A stretch of 64,000 nucleotides of DNA, taken from NCBI GenBank assembly GCA_965247535.1, contig OZ252018.1:496001-560000 (forward strand), read 5' to 3'. The position numbers and the translations under genes are program-made. This DNA is from JAPPHY01 sp965247535 (lineage in GTDB: Bacteria; Chloroflexota; Dehalococcoidia; Lucifugimonadales; UBA2985). Each line of letters opens with the position of its first letter. Position 1 is the stretch's first letter. This document shows positions 16,160 through 24,949 of the stretch, piece after piece. The notes under the pieces are model-generated. The model was not told the origin of the DNA. It worked only from the letters and a program-made list of their open reading frames with translations, and searched no databases.

Positions 16160-17344
16160 ATGGCAGTGGCATCAAAGGCAGCGCACCCCCCCGGACGCAG
16201 ATGGCGCAGACTGGCGCCGCGCGCCGCGATGGCATTTGCGGTGCTGGTCGCGTTGACGCTGGTGCTGGCCGTGGTCACGCCCCAGGGCCGCACGGCGGCC
16301 AAGACCGGCGGCTTCATCTTCCAGGTACTGCCGGTCGTTCCCGTCAAGCCGCTCGCGTGGTTCACGAGCGGCCCCACCCGGCATGAGGTGCTGTTCCCGC
16401 AGTCATTGGGCGAGGGCCTGGCCGACGTGTACCGCCCGGCCGGGGACGGCCGCCACGCGGCAGTGCTGCTGTTCCTGGGCGTGAACCCCGCCGGCCGCAA
16501 CGACGAGCGCGTGGTGAACCTGGCGGAGGGGCTGGCGCGTTCCGGCATGGTGGTCATGGTGCCCTGGTCGGAGTCGATGACGCAGTACAAGATCGACCCG
16601 GCGGAGGTGGACAACCTTGTCAACGCCTTTCTGTTCCTGCAGGACCGGGATTACGTCGACCCCGAGCGCGTGGGCATGGGAGGGTTCTGCGTGGGCGCCT
16701 CGCTGTCTGCGGTGGCGGCGCAGGACGTTCGCATCCGGGACAGCGTGGCATTCGTCAACTTCTTCGGCGGCTACTACGATGCGCGTGACCTGATGGTGTC
16801 GGTGGCGAGCCGCACCAGGTTCGATGAGGACGAGCAGCGCGAGTGGGAGCCCAGCGGCCAAACGCTCAGGACTTTCCGAAATCACCTGATCGACACCGTG
16901 GAGAGCGCGGAAGAGCGGGACCTGCTCACGCGGGTATTCGTGAACGGGGAGGAGCCGCTCCCGGGCGAGGTGGCCGCGCTGTCCGATACGGCGGACGCAG
17001 CCTACCGGCTGATGGACGGCGTCGCGGCGGAGGAGGCAAGAGTGCTGCTGGACCGGCTGCCGTCACAGTTCCAGGACGAGTTGGACAGGATGTCGCCAAG
17101 CCGCAACATCGACAGCCTCAGGGCGAGGGTGCTCATCATGCACGACGCCGAGGACAACAACGTGCCCGCGGAGGAGTCGCGCCGCCTGACGGAGGCGCTT
17201 GAGGACAAAGGCAACGTGCGCCACACGGAGTTCGTGTTCTTCCAGCACATGGATCCGGCGCGGGCGGTCAACCCGCTAACGTGGACCGTGGACGCGCTCA
17301 AGCTGTTCCTGCACATGTACAACGTGGTGCGCGTGTCCACGTAG
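16160..17344 (+). CDS. Membrane-anchored dienelactone-hydrolase-like alpha/beta hydrolase
   Basis: The 394-residue protein has one N-terminal membrane segment (about 22-44) and an outside alpha/beta hydrolase domain. The nucleophile elbow is GGFCVGAS near residue 174, with Cys where most esterases have Ser, as in dienelactone hydrolases. The acid is probably in LIMHDAEDNNVP and the His in FFQHMDPARA near the C-terminus. The substrate is unknown. The last 34 bases of the gene form part of a 54-bp direct repeat whose second copy lies at 17763. Confidence 0.8.
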   Translation: MAVASKAAHPPGRRWRRLAPRAAMAFAVLVALTLVLAVVTPQGRTAAKTGGFIFQVLPVVPVKPLAWFTSGPTRHEVLFPQSLGEGLADVYRPAGDGRHAAVLLFLGVNPAGRNDERVVNLAEGLARSGMVVMVPWSESMTQYKIDPAEVDNLVNAFLFLQDRDYVDPERVGMGGFCVGASLSAVAAQDVRIRDSVAFVNFFGGYYDARDLMVSVASRTRFDEDEQREWEPSGQTLRTFRNHLIDTVESAEERDLLTRVFVNGEEPLPGEVAALSDTADAAYRLMDGVAAEEARVLLDRLPSQFQDELDRMSPSRNIDSLRARVLIMHDAEDNNVPAEESRRLTEALEDKGNVRHTEFVFFQHMDPARAVNPLTWTVDALKLFLHMYNVVRVST

Positions 17345-17364
17345 GGAGTGTTACCGCTCCAGCG
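17311..17364. repeat. 54-bp direct repeat, left copy
   Basis: Exact match to 17763-17816. It spans the hydrolase stop codon and a copy of the 3' end of the convergent SRPBCC gene. The flanking bases differ on both sides, so the repeat is exactly 54 bp. Confidence 0.95.
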
Positions 17365-17442
17365 ACGTTCGGGATACGGACGAGAAAATGCTCAACGGTT
17401 CTACGGCACACGTAGCCGACTCAGCTCGGAAAGGGGACAAGA

Positions 17443-17703
17443 ATGGCGACGGACGAAGAGTGGCAGAGCAGGTTGGAAGAGATTGAACGGAAGGCAATAG
17501 AGGCGAAGGAGCGTGGCTACGTCACCGTGAGCTTGGGAGAATCGCGCGGTGGCCATGATGACGAGATCATGTTGGCAGTCACCCCCAACTACATCCTGGT
17601 GCAGTTGCCGGACGGTGAGTACTTCTGGCGTCACAACCTGGAGTACGATGGATGCGGCCATTACGACTCTGACGAGGATCAACCAGACGAGGTAGAAGAA
17701 TAA
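17443..17703 (+). CDS. Small acidic hypothetical protein in a repeat-flanked insert
   Basis: The 86-residue acidic soluble protein has a charged helical N-terminus (WQSRLEEIERKAIEAKERGY) and a beta-rich middle (YVTVSLGES, ILVQLPDGEYFWRHNLEY), ending in an Asp/Glu-rich tail. I do not recognise the family. AAAGGGG lies before the ATG. The gene is the only content of a 398-bp segment between exact 54-bp direct repeats that separates two convergent genes, so it looks like a late insertion. No transposase or terminal inverted repeats are seen. Confidence 0.6.
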   Translation: MATDEEWQSRLEEIERKAIEAKERGYVTVSLGESRGGHDDEIMLAVTPNYILVQLPDGEYFWRHNLEYDGCGHYDSDEDQPDEVEE

Positions 17704-17762
17704 ACCCGCAACCCGCGTGAAGGCTGCAACACAAGGCAACTGACTCCGCGCCAACCATCCAC

Positions 17763-17816
17763 GCACATGTACAACGTGGTGCGCGTGTCCACGTAGGGAG
17801 TGTTACCGCTCCAGCG
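17763..17816. repeat. 54-bp direct repeat, right copy
   Basis: Exact match to 17311-17364. It holds the real 3' end of the SRPBCC gene (stop at 17803-17805) and a dead copy of the hydrolase 3' end. Confidence 0.95.
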
Positions 17817-18282
17817 CCTCCCTGATCCGGCTCAGGCCGCCCGCCATCTCCCGGCCGAACACCTTGCGGTCGATAAGCCAGAGCGTGGGCGGGAACCACA
17901 TCTGCGGAGGCTTGGGATCGAAGCGGCGCTCCAGCAGGGTGTAGGTGAGGGTGGTGGCATCGCCGCGAGGCCGAAGGGTGTAGGCCCATCGAAACGTGTT
18001 CTGCTGGCCCGCGCCGTCGCTGACCGTCTCCCATGCCAGCCGCAGGTTCGGCTCCAGCTCGGTCACGGTGGAGTTGTCCTCCACGCCCGCCCTGTGCGAC
18101 GTCTTGCCCAGCGACCTGAACCTGGAGCCCACGGTGAGAGGCCCCTCCGTGATCTTGGTGATCCTCTCCAGGCCGAAGCTGAGCCCACTGGACCACTCGA
18201 CGTGCTTCTCCACGTCCGCCAGATACTCAAACACGCGCTCCACCGGCGAGTGTATGAAGACGCTTCTGCTAACCACTGGCAT
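17803..18282 (-). CDS. SRPBCC (START-like) family protein
   Basis: The 159-residue protein starts VVSRSVFIHSPVERVFEYLADVEKHVEW, the typical polyketide cyclase/dehydrase-like opening of SRPBCC folds. These bind hydrophobic ligands in a deep pocket. It has a C-terminal helix (GGLSRIREALER). No catalytic residues are known for this type. It converges on the hydrolase gene. Before the small-gene insertion the two stops were probably only 6 bases apart, judging from the duplicated junction. Confidence 0.8.
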   Translation of the reverse strand: MPVVSRSVFIHSPVERVFEYLADVEKHVEWSSGLSFGLERITKITEGPLTVGSRFRSLGKTSHRAGVEDNSTVTELEPNLRLAWETVSDGAGQQNTFRWAYTLRPRGDATTLTYTLLERRFDPKPPQMWFPPTLWLIDRKVFGREMAGGLSRIREALER

Positions 18283-18380
18283 GTGCTCGCTCCAGTCGTG
18301 TCGTAGGTCTAGATGCGAGGCGCTGCGCGCACGGCGTCGCCAGGCGCTACGCTAGCACACGGACGACAAAGATTCAACAA

Positions 18381-19772
18381 TCAGAGCGGTTCGTTCGGCT
18401 CCCCGCGCGCCCTTGACGAAATCGCTTGTGCAGCCGCCCACCCGCTGCGCACGGCGCCCTCCATGGTGCCCGGCCAGTCGGTGTGAACCCACTCGCCGGC
18501 CAGGAACAGGTTGGCAATGGGCGTGGTTGTGGGCAGCCGGAACGACGCTGCACCCGGAAGCGAGCGGAAGGTAGCCCTTGGCTGCTTCACCACCAGTAGC
18601 CGCTCCACCCGAGCGTCCCGGGCCCGCGGGAAGGCGAGCGCCATTTCCTCCAGGAACATCTCGCCTATGCGCTGCCTGGGGATGTCCGCATACTGCCATG
18701 CTCCGCTTAGTGAAATGCACACGTACTGCCCCGACTTCTCGTCGTCGCCCTGCATACGCGTCTTGTTGAACACCCACTGCAGTGGACTGTCCACGAAACC
18801 TGCAAACACGTCGTCCATCACCGGCCGGTCGTACCAGACGTGAACGTTCACGATGGGCGAGTACGACAGCGCACCGGCTAGAGAGAAGAAGCCGTCTCCG
18901 GCGAGCGTCGGCGGCAGCACGGACGCCAGGTCGTGCGAGGGCAGCGCCAGCACGTACCAGTCGCCGCGGACGCTGCCGTTGGAGGTGCGCACGCCGCAAA
19001 CTCTGTCGCCCTCGATTTCCAGTTCCCGGACGCCGGCGCCCAGCATCACCTCGCCTTCACGGGCCGACAGGTACGCTGTGGCGGCGTCCGAGACCAGGTC
19101 CGAAAGGCCCACTTTGGCGTAGCCCATGGCGCCGTTCTCTTTCGACTGCAGCAACCCCTCCTGAAACACCTTCAGCCCCATGTCGGCGCTAACCTGCGAC
19201 GAGTCGTCGTTCAGCGTGGGCAGCACCACCAGGTTCCAGAAGCGGGCTATGGCCTCGTCCGACTGGTGGTGACGCTTCAGCCAGCCGGCGAAGGTCTCGA
19301 ACTCAAGCCTTGACGCGTCCCGGCGGCGGTTGGCGAGCCGGACGCGCAGGCCGCCGTATAGCACGCGCAGCTTGTCCGACCACGACAGGTGGGGATAGGC
19401 AAGCAGCGAGGGCAGCAGGTGCAACGGAGCGGGCAGCGAGGTGCTGCGGAGGACGCCCCGCCGGCCGGCGCGGTCGAGCACGGGCACGGCCAGCGACGGC
19501 TGCAGGTGCGTCTTGCGGAGCGCCCCCAGCATGCCTAGGAGACCGATGTAGGCGGTGCAGCAGCCCAGGAAGACGTGCTGGCCGTTGTCCAGTTCCTGGC
19601 CAGTGTCAGGCGCCGGAAACGAGAATGCCCGCCCGCCCAGGAATGGGCGCTTCTCCATCAGCACCACCGGATGGCCGCGGTCGGCCAGGTGACAGGCGGC
19701 GGAGATTCCGGCCAGCCCGCCGCCTATGACCACTACCTTTCCGGGGCCCTCGATACTATCGCGTTGAACCAT
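18381..19772 (-). CDS. hpnE: Hydroxysqualene dehydroxylase HpnE
   Basis: This FAD enzyme completes squalene synthesis by reducing hydroxysqualene. The 463-residue protein has the dinucleotide-binding GGGLAGISAACHLADRGHPV motif near residue 17, GGRAFSF near 46, and the C-terminal FAD motif LAGEWVHTDWPGTMEGAVRSGWAAA, all typical of the amine-oxidase/phytoene-desaturase-like HpnE family. The gene overlaps hpnD by 40 bases. It is the last gene of the operon. No squalene-hopene cyclase gene is in the window. Confidence 0.92.
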   Translation of the reverse strand: MVQRDSIEGPGKVVVIGGGLAGISAACHLADRGHPVVLMEKRPFLGGRAFSFPAPDTGQELDNGQHVFLGCCTAYIGLLGMLGALRKTHLQPSLAVPVLDRAGRRGVLRSTSLPAPLHLLPSLLAYPHLSWSDKLRVLYGGLRVRLANRRRDASRLEFETFAGWLKRHHQSDEAIARFWNLVVLPTLNDDSSQVSADMGLKVFQEGLLQSKENGAMGYAKVGLSDLVSDAATAYLSAREGEVMLGAGVRELEIEGDRVCGVRTSNGSVRGDWYVLALPSHDLASVLPPTLAGDGFFSLAGALSYSPIVNVHVWYDRPVMDDVFAGFVDSPLQWVFNKTRMQGDDEKSGQYVCISLSGAWQYADIPRQRIGEMFLEEMALAFPRARDARVERLLVVKQPRATFRSLPGAASFRLPTTTPIANLFLAGEWVHTDWPGTMEGAVRSGWAAAQAISSRARGEPNEPL

Positions 19773-20605
19773 AGCTTTGCCAGCAGTCCCAGCTTCTCGG
19801 GAGTGCTGAGGCCGATCCTTTCACCAAACACGTTGTACTCCGCGGCCTCTATCCGGTCCAGAAGACGGCTGTACAGGCCGTGGAGCATGGCCGGACACGT
19901 TCTTGAGCGGGGCGACAGCAGCGGCAGCAGCCTCCTGCCACGCTGGAAGTAGTCGCGGGCGCGCTCCACCTGGAAGCGCATCATGTCACGAAAGCCGTCG
20001 CTGGTCCTGCGCAGCAGGATGTCCTCCTCGGAGCAGCCGAAGCGCGCCAAGTCCTCGCCGGGAATGTACAGCCGGTCTCGCTCCAGGTCTTCGTCAACGT
20101 CGCGCAGGATGTTGGTGAGCTGCATTGCCAGACCCAGGTCGATCGCGTGCTGCCTGGCGCTGGGGTCGGTGTATCCGAAGATCTCGATGCAGATGAGGCC
20201 CACGGCGGAGGCCACCCGGTAGCAGTACTCGCTCAGCTCCTCGAACGTGGAGTAGCGGGTCTTGGTGATGTCCATCTCCACGCCGTTGATCACCTCCTCC
20301 AGGTACGTGCGCGGTATGCCATAGCTGTTGATGGTGTCGTGCAGGGCGAGGTACACCTGCCCCTCCGGCCTGCCGGCGCAGGTCACTTCGAGGGCCTCGC
20401 GCTGCTGCTCGACCAGTCGCAGCTTGACGTCCGGGTCGGTTGCGTCGTCCGTGGCGTCGTCGCAGAGGCGGCAGAACGCGTAGGTGGCGTAGATGGCCCT
20501 GCGCTTGGCGGCGGGCAGCGTGATGAAGGCGTAGTAGAAGTTCTTTGCCCTCTCTTTGGTCAGCCTGCGGCAGTAGTCGTAGGCCAGGTCAAGGTCAGTG
20601 GTCAC
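19733..20605 (-). CDS. hpnD: Presqualene diphosphate synthase HpnD
   Basis: This enzyme joins two farnesyl diphosphates to presqualene diphosphate. The 290-residue protein carries the squalene/phytoene synthase aspartate motifs: DDATDDATD near residue 49 and LTNILRDVDEDLERDRLYIP near 165. The helical fold FCRLCDDATDD...MDITKTRYSTFEELSEYCYRVASAVG is typical. The start is GTG with AGGGAG upstream. It lies between hpnC and hpnE. Confidence 0.93.
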   Translation of the reverse strand: MTTDLDLAYDYCRRLTKERAKNFYYAFITLPAAKRRAIYATYAFCRLCDDATDDATDPDVKLRLVEQQREALEVTCAGRPEGQVYLALHDTINSYGIPRTYLEEVINGVEMDITKTRYSTFEELSEYCYRVASAVGLICIEIFGYTDPSARQHAIDLGLAMQLTNILRDVDEDLERDRLYIPGEDLARFGCSEEDILLRRTSDGFRDMMRFQVERARDYFQRGRRLLPLLSPRSRTCPAMLHGLYSRLLDRIEAAEYNVFGERIGLSTPEKLGLLAKLWFNAIVSRAPER

Positions 20606-20644
20606 CGGATGCTCCCTGTCCTCATGCTCACTCCGCTACGTCGC

Positions 20645-21532
20645 TCAGATCCTCCCGCGCAGCTTCATTCGGAGCGCGGTGGCCGCTGCCAGCCTCGTCC
20701 TGGCGAGCTTGGACAGCGCGGGCCGGCGGCTGAGCACGTCGTAGACCTGGCGTTCGATCGCGTTCAGAATGTGCAGGCCGCCCTCCGTGAACAGCGCAAT
20801 GTCCAGGCGCACGATGCCCTCCACGGCATCCACGAGGGCGGCGCCCTCCCGAAACAGGCCCCGGGCGCGCTTCACCTCGAACCGCATCAGCTCACGGAAT
20901 GCGTCGTCCGCCACGCCCTCGCGCAGCTGATCCTCCGTGCAGCCGAATCGCCCCATGTCCTCCTGCGGTATGTATATACGGCCCATCGCCAGGTCGCGGC
21001 GAACGTCCTGCCAGAAGTTGGTGAGCTGCAGGGCAGTGCAGGTGGCATCGCTCAGGCGCTGCCGCTCCGGGTCGTCGTAGCCGAAGAGGTACAGGAACAG
21101 GCGACCCACCGGGTTGGCGGAGTGGTCGCAGTAGAAGAGCAGGTCTTCGTATGTGCGGTGGCGATGCGTCCTCTGGTCGATGCGGTTGGCCTCAATGAGC
21201 TTGAGGAACGGCTCCATGGGAATGCTGAAGCGCCGGATGGTCTCGGCGAGGGCCACAGCGATGGGATGGGCGGGCGTCCCGTCGTAGCAGGCCCGCAGCT
21301 CCTCCTCCCAGCGGTCGAGGAGCGCGAGCCGGTCTCCCTGCGCCTCGTCGCCGAGGTCGTCTACAAAGCGGCAGAAGGCGTAGACGGCGTAGACGTGGGG
21401 ACGCTTGTCGCCGGGCAGGAACCACGAGGCGACGGTGAAGTTCTCGTAGTGAGAGCGGGCGAGGGTGCGGCAGTAGTCGTACGCCTCCTCCGCGCTCCAC
21501 CGGGTGCGTGAGCGCGCTGTAAGCCCGTCCAT
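20645..21532 (-). CDS. hpnC: Hydroxysqualene synthase HpnC
   Basis: HpnC converts presqualene diphosphate to hydroxysqualene. The 295-residue protein shows FCRFVDDLGDEAQGD (first Asp motif) and LTNFWQDVRRDLAMGRIYIPQED (second), and HYENFTVASWFLP near the start, the HpnC-type version of the family. Longer in-frame starts exist, but the ATG at 21532 has GGAGG 5 bases upstream. It follows the polyprenyl synthase gene by about 106 bases on the same strand. Confidence 0.92.
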   Translation of the reverse strand: MDGLTARSRTRWSAEEAYDYCRTLARSHYENFTVASWFLPGDKRPHVYAVYAFCRFVDDLGDEAQGDRLALLDRWEEELRACYDGTPAHPIAVALAETIRRFSIPMEPFLKLIEANRIDQRTHRHRTYEDLLFYCDHSANPVGRLFLYLFGYDDPERQRLSDATCTALQLTNFWQDVRRDLAMGRIYIPQEDMGRFGCTEDQLREGVADDAFRELMRFEVKRARGLFREGAALVDAVEGIVRLDIALFTEGGLHILNAIERQVYDVLSRRPALSKLARTRLAAATALRMKLRGRI

Positions 21533-21638
21533 GCTGGCCTCCGGTGCCTGGGCTGTACGCCTGCCGGGCGTGTGCCGGCGGCGTGCGTGGCTCATACCAC
21601 AGGCTACCACAAGCCGCAGGCCCCATCAATACGGGCGC

Positions 21639-22688
21639 CTACCGGTCGCGGGTGAGCAGGAAGTGCACCAGCTCCCGCAGCGTCTGACGGCTGCTCTCCG
21701 AAGTCCTCACGCCGCCGAGCGCGTCCTCGACCAGCGCCGCCTGCTGCTCAGCGAGGCTCTCCAGGTACGCGGGCGCGCCTAGGCTCTCCAGCAGCTCTAT
21801 CAGCGACGCAACGTCGGAGTCGTCCACGTGCTCCTTGGCGTAGACGGACTGGATGTGCTCCCGCTCCACGCCGCCGGCGTGCTCCAGGCCGTACACGACG
21901 GGCAGCGAGTTCTTCTTGCTGCGCAGGTCGCTGCCGGTGGGCTTGCCAGTCTCATCCTCCCGGCCCCAGATGCCCAGGTAGTCGTCGCGGATCTGGAAGA
22001 CCAACCCGATGTGGCTTCCGCACTGGGACATCGCTCCCACGGTTTCGGCGTCGCCTCCGCCCACCCGCGCGCCCATGTACATGGAGCACCGTATGAGCGC
22101 GCCCGTCTTCAGCCCGATCATGCGCAGGTAGGCGGCGGTGTCAACGTCCGTCCGTCCCTCAAAGTCCAGGTCCAGGAACTGGCCCTCGATCATCTCCAGA
22201 TAGGCCTCACTGAGTGCGCGACTGCAGGCCGCCGCCACGGGGGCCTCGAGCTCCTCCTGTATGAGACGGCCCACTCCCAAGTCGGCCAGCACGCGCATGG
22301 CGTTGCCGGCCTGCACGGCCTGTGGCTTGCCGTAGACCGCCCACACGGTGGGGCGGTGGTGGCGCTGCAGGTCGCCATCCTGGATGTCGTCGTGCATGAG
22401 CGAGAAGTTGTGGACAAGCTCGATTGCGGCGGCGGCCGGAAGCGCCTGCTCCGGCGCGCCGCCCACGGCCTCGCAGGCGAACATGCACAGCGACGGCCTC
22501 AGCCGCTTGCCCTGGCTCAGTGACGTGGGGCGGCCGGCCTCGTCCACGCGGCCCATGTGGTAGCGGAGCATGACGCCGAGGTCAGGGTCTTCCGGGCATA
22601 TCAGCTCGTCGATGGCGCGCTCCACGCTGTCCAGGTACGTGCGAAGTATGGCGGGAGTGTCGTCGGGCTGGCTGCGCTCGGTCGTCAC
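21639..22688 (-). CDS. Polyprenyl diphosphate synthase (trans-isoprenyl)
   Basis: This enzyme would make farnesyl or longer prenyl diphosphate for the squalene genes downstream. It has the first Asp-rich motif MHDDIQDGD near residue 90 and the second FQIRDDYLGIWG near 212, with GKRLRPSL near 58. The GTG at 22688 has AAGGGGG upstream, so the 46-residue longer open frame is rejected. Chain length cannot be read with certainty. Position argues for farnesyl diphosphate. Confidence 0.88.
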   Translation of the reverse strand: MTTERSQPDDTPAILRTYLDSVERAIDELICPEDPDLGVMLRYHMGRVDEAGRPTSLSQGKRLRPSLCMFACEAVGGAPEQALPAAAAIELVHNFSLMHDDIQDGDLQRHHRPTVWAVYGKPQAVQAGNAMRVLADLGVGRLIQEELEAPVAAACSRALSEAYLEMIEGQFLDLDFEGRTDVDTAAYLRMIGLKTGALIRCSMYMGARVGGGDAETVGAMSQCGSHIGLVFQIRDDYLGIWGREDETGKPTGSDLRSKKNSLPVVYGLEHAGGVEREHIQSVYAKEHVDDSDVASLIELLESLGAPAYLESLAEQQAALVEDALGGVRTSESSRQTLRELVHFLLTRDR

Positions 22689-22834
22689 GGTGGCCCCCTT
22701 GTGCAGTCCCGGGACGCGGCGCACTGCTCCGTGTAGGTGGTTGGTATGGAGCCTGGTCAGGGAGGCGCCTTGTCTGGGATGCGGCAATGCTAGCAGAGGC
22801 GGTTTTGGAGTGTCAATGACGGCCACTGCAACTC

Positions 22835-22940
22835 GGCCCGCTCAGACCCTTCGACAAGCTCAGAGCCTGCCCCGTACTTGATACGGGGGTGAGCGGACTG
22901 GTACGGCCCACTCGAGATGAGCCTGTCGAACCACCTTGGC
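22835..22940. repeat. Intergenic repeat, family A
   Basis: Contains CTTCGACAAGCTCAGAGCCT (22850-22869), the palindrome CCCCGTACTTGATACGGGG and a trailing GAGCCTGTCGAACC. It fills most of the 273 bases between the polyprenyl synthase and nuclease genes. Flanking CCGCTC/GAGCGG arms give it an overall hairpin shape. Confidence 0.8.
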
Positions 22941-22961
22941 GGACCTGTCAAATGCCCGCCC

Positions 22962-24203
22962 TCAGCGCTGCGCCCGCTCCGCCTCCTCGCTGATGAGCTG
23001 CTCCGCCATCTCCATCAGCGTGCGGGCCCGCTCCGGCGGCACGTTCGTCGTCTCCAGGTACAGCCTCAGCGCTTCCTGCGGCGATATGCCCTCCACCGGC
23101 GTCGTGCCCAGCCGCGTGCGCCGCTCCCGAGTCACGTCCCGCACGATGGGCGCGACGAAGTGCGCCGCCGACAGCGCGCTGCGCACCTCGCCTTCACGCA
23201 GCTGCGTCTCCACTTCCTGCGGCATGGTGACACGCAACCGCACGATGGCGTCCGCCACGTTGCTGCGCTCGATGGCGCGGAGCGCCACCTGCGTGGGGTC
23301 TTCGCCGGCGCGCACCCTGGCCTCGATGGTGAGGAAGCGACGAGCGTCGACGGGCCAGAAGCTGAAGTCGACGAGGCGGCGCCCAGGAGGCGCGGACGGA
23401 TCTAGCTCGACGACGCAGAAGCCCTTCTCGTCATCCTCCTCGCCGAAGTCGACGCGCTGGAGGCTGCCGGCATAGACGACGTGGGGGCCCGGCGCGAGAA
23501 CCTGGTGCCTGTGGACGTGGCCCAGCGCGACATAGTCCAGGGGCGCCCGGGCGAGCGCGCTCTGCATGAGGACGGGGTCTCTGCCCAGTAGCATGGACTG
23601 CTCCGAGCCGGCGCGTGCGGTGTTGAGCGAGACGTGGGCGGTGAGCACGGCCGGCATCGACGGGTCGAGGGCGCTGATCCGGTCGGAGACGAGGTTGGTG
23701 ACTCGCTCCTGGATCTGGCTGTTTATGTCGTCGATGGTGAGGCCGCGTGTCTCCTCGCGGGCGAGGTATGCGCTTCGCCGGATCCAGGGCAGGGCGACGA
23801 TCTGCAGCGGGCCGGCGCGGGTGTGTATCACATGGGTCTCCAGGCGGTCTGCGGTGGTGACGTTGGGCACGGCGAGCGTGGGGAAGATGTCTAGGGCGGT
23901 GGCGCGGGTTGCGACGTTTGGGACGTCGTGGTTGCCGACGAGCAGGAACACGGGTATGCCCGCGTGCGAGAGGCGGGCGATGCGCCGTGCAAACTCGCGC
24001 TGGTGGGTCTGCGAGGGGTCGCGGCTCTTGTAGGCGTCGCCGGAGAAGAGGGCGAGGTCTACGTTGCTATCGATGGCGTAGTCGACGAGCTGGTCGAAGG
24101 TGTGCAGGAAGTCGGCGAGGCGAGTGCTGAGGCCGGTGGCCGGGTCGGTGTGGCCGTAGCTCTCGACGCCGATGTGCACGTCCGAGAAGTGGAGGATACG
24201 CAT
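22962..24203 (-). CDS. SbcD/Mre11-like DNA repair exonuclease
   Basis: The 413-residue calcineurin-like phosphoesterase has metal-site motifs HFSDVHIG (about 5), LALFSGDAYKS (about 50), LLVGNHDVPN (about 87), ALGHVHRHQ (about 215). The C-terminal part beyond 300 is the capping domain of the Mre11/SbcD type. These nucleases process DNA ends and hairpins with an SbcC/Rad50 ATPase. No sbcC gene is next to it. The defence-island gene upstream ends 4 bases before its ATG. Confidence 0.9.
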   Translation of the reverse strand: MRILHFSDVHIGVESYGHTDPATGLSTRLADFLHTFDQLVDYAIDSNVDLALFSGDAYKSRDPSQTHQREFARRIARLSHAGIPVFLLVGNHDVPNVATRATALDIFPTLAVPNVTTADRLETHVIHTRAGPLQIVALPWIRRSAYLAREETRGLTIDDINSQIQERVTNLVSDRISALDPSMPAVLTAHVSLNTARAGSEQSMLLGRDPVLMQSALARAPLDYVALGHVHRHQVLAPGPHVVYAGSLQRVDFGEEDDEKGFCVVELDPSAPPGRRLVDFSFWPVDARRFLTIEARVRAGEDPTQVALRAIERSNVADAIVRLRVTMPQEVETQLREGEVRSALSAAHFVAPIVRDVTRERRTRLGTTPVEGISPQEALRLYLETTNVPPERARTLMEMAEQLISEEAERAQR

Positions 24204-24207
24204 GGAA

Positions 24208-24939
24208 TCAGGCGTGATTCAAATTAGTTGCCCAGCTAGGCAGAGGAGAGAGCTTTACTTCCGGCCATAATCGCGGGGCCAAGTCTTCAAAGGTTCTTGT
24301 CAGTGACCACTGTTCCAGGTCGAGTTGATCCTCCACAGGACGAGTAAGCCTGAATGTTCCTTCCTCTAGGTTTGCACGAATTCCTCCACCCATGAACAGC
24401 TTGAAATTCATGACACCGTAGTAGGGGGTACTATAGCTCACAGCAGGCATGGTGGAGTAAGTTATCATGGTCAAATTCTCGGTTGCAGTCGGATCCGTAG
24501 CCGCTCTATGCGCAGCTATCTTATTTCTCCATTTGTAAACGGCAGGAGCTACAGACCTAATATATCGCGGGCAAGCTTTCTTGATCTTGTCCTTGACGTC
24601 CTTGTTAATCAAGTCTGACATCTCCCAATGGTTGCTTTCCATGAGTTCAATGAGTTTCACAAGGCGCAAATAACTCACTAAGCTGATCGAGAACCAATCA
24701 AATGCGCATCCAAGGAAAAGTGTTTCATCGTTGACGCGAAATTGATGGCGTATTTTCACGAAACCGCCCTCTGGCTCTTCTAGCATGAGCAGTTCTTTTG
24801 CACGGGTGAATTGCGCGAGCTGGAACATTCCGATATGGAGTGACCGCAGCACATTCAATGCGTTTACATGCTCGTCAACGCGGGCACTTATGTAGTCAAC
24901 ATTGTCTAGGATTACGCACTCTTCGGACATCAATGCCAT
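24208..24939 (-). CDS. Hypothetical protein with HEPN-like RNKIAAH motif
   Basis: The 243-residue, mainly helical protein belongs to no family I can name. VYKWRNKIAAHRA (about residues 143-155) fits the R-x4-6-H motif of HEPN ribonucleases, with a polar Asn right after the Arg, as is usual there. An earlier Arg/Leu-rich helix (SYLRLVKLIELME) would suit a HEPN four-helix bundle. It follows the restriction gene by 10 bases on the same strand and has the same lower GC. It could be an abortive-infection or accessory protein of the R-M system. A GTG at 24960 is an alternative start. Confidence 0.5.
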   Translation of the reverse strand: MALMSEECVILDNVDYISARVDEHVNALNVLRSLHIGMFQLAQFTRAKELLMLEEPEGGFVKIRHQFRVNDETLFLGCAFDWFSISLVSYLRLVKLIELMESNHWEMSDLINKDVKDKIKKACPRYIRSVAPAVYKWRNKIAAHRAATDPTATENLTMITYSTMPAVSYSTPYYGVMNFKLFMGGGIRANLEEGTFRLTRPVEDQLDLEQWSLTRTFEDLAPRLWPEVKLSPLPSWATNLNHA

Positions 24940-24949
24940 TCCCGAAACA

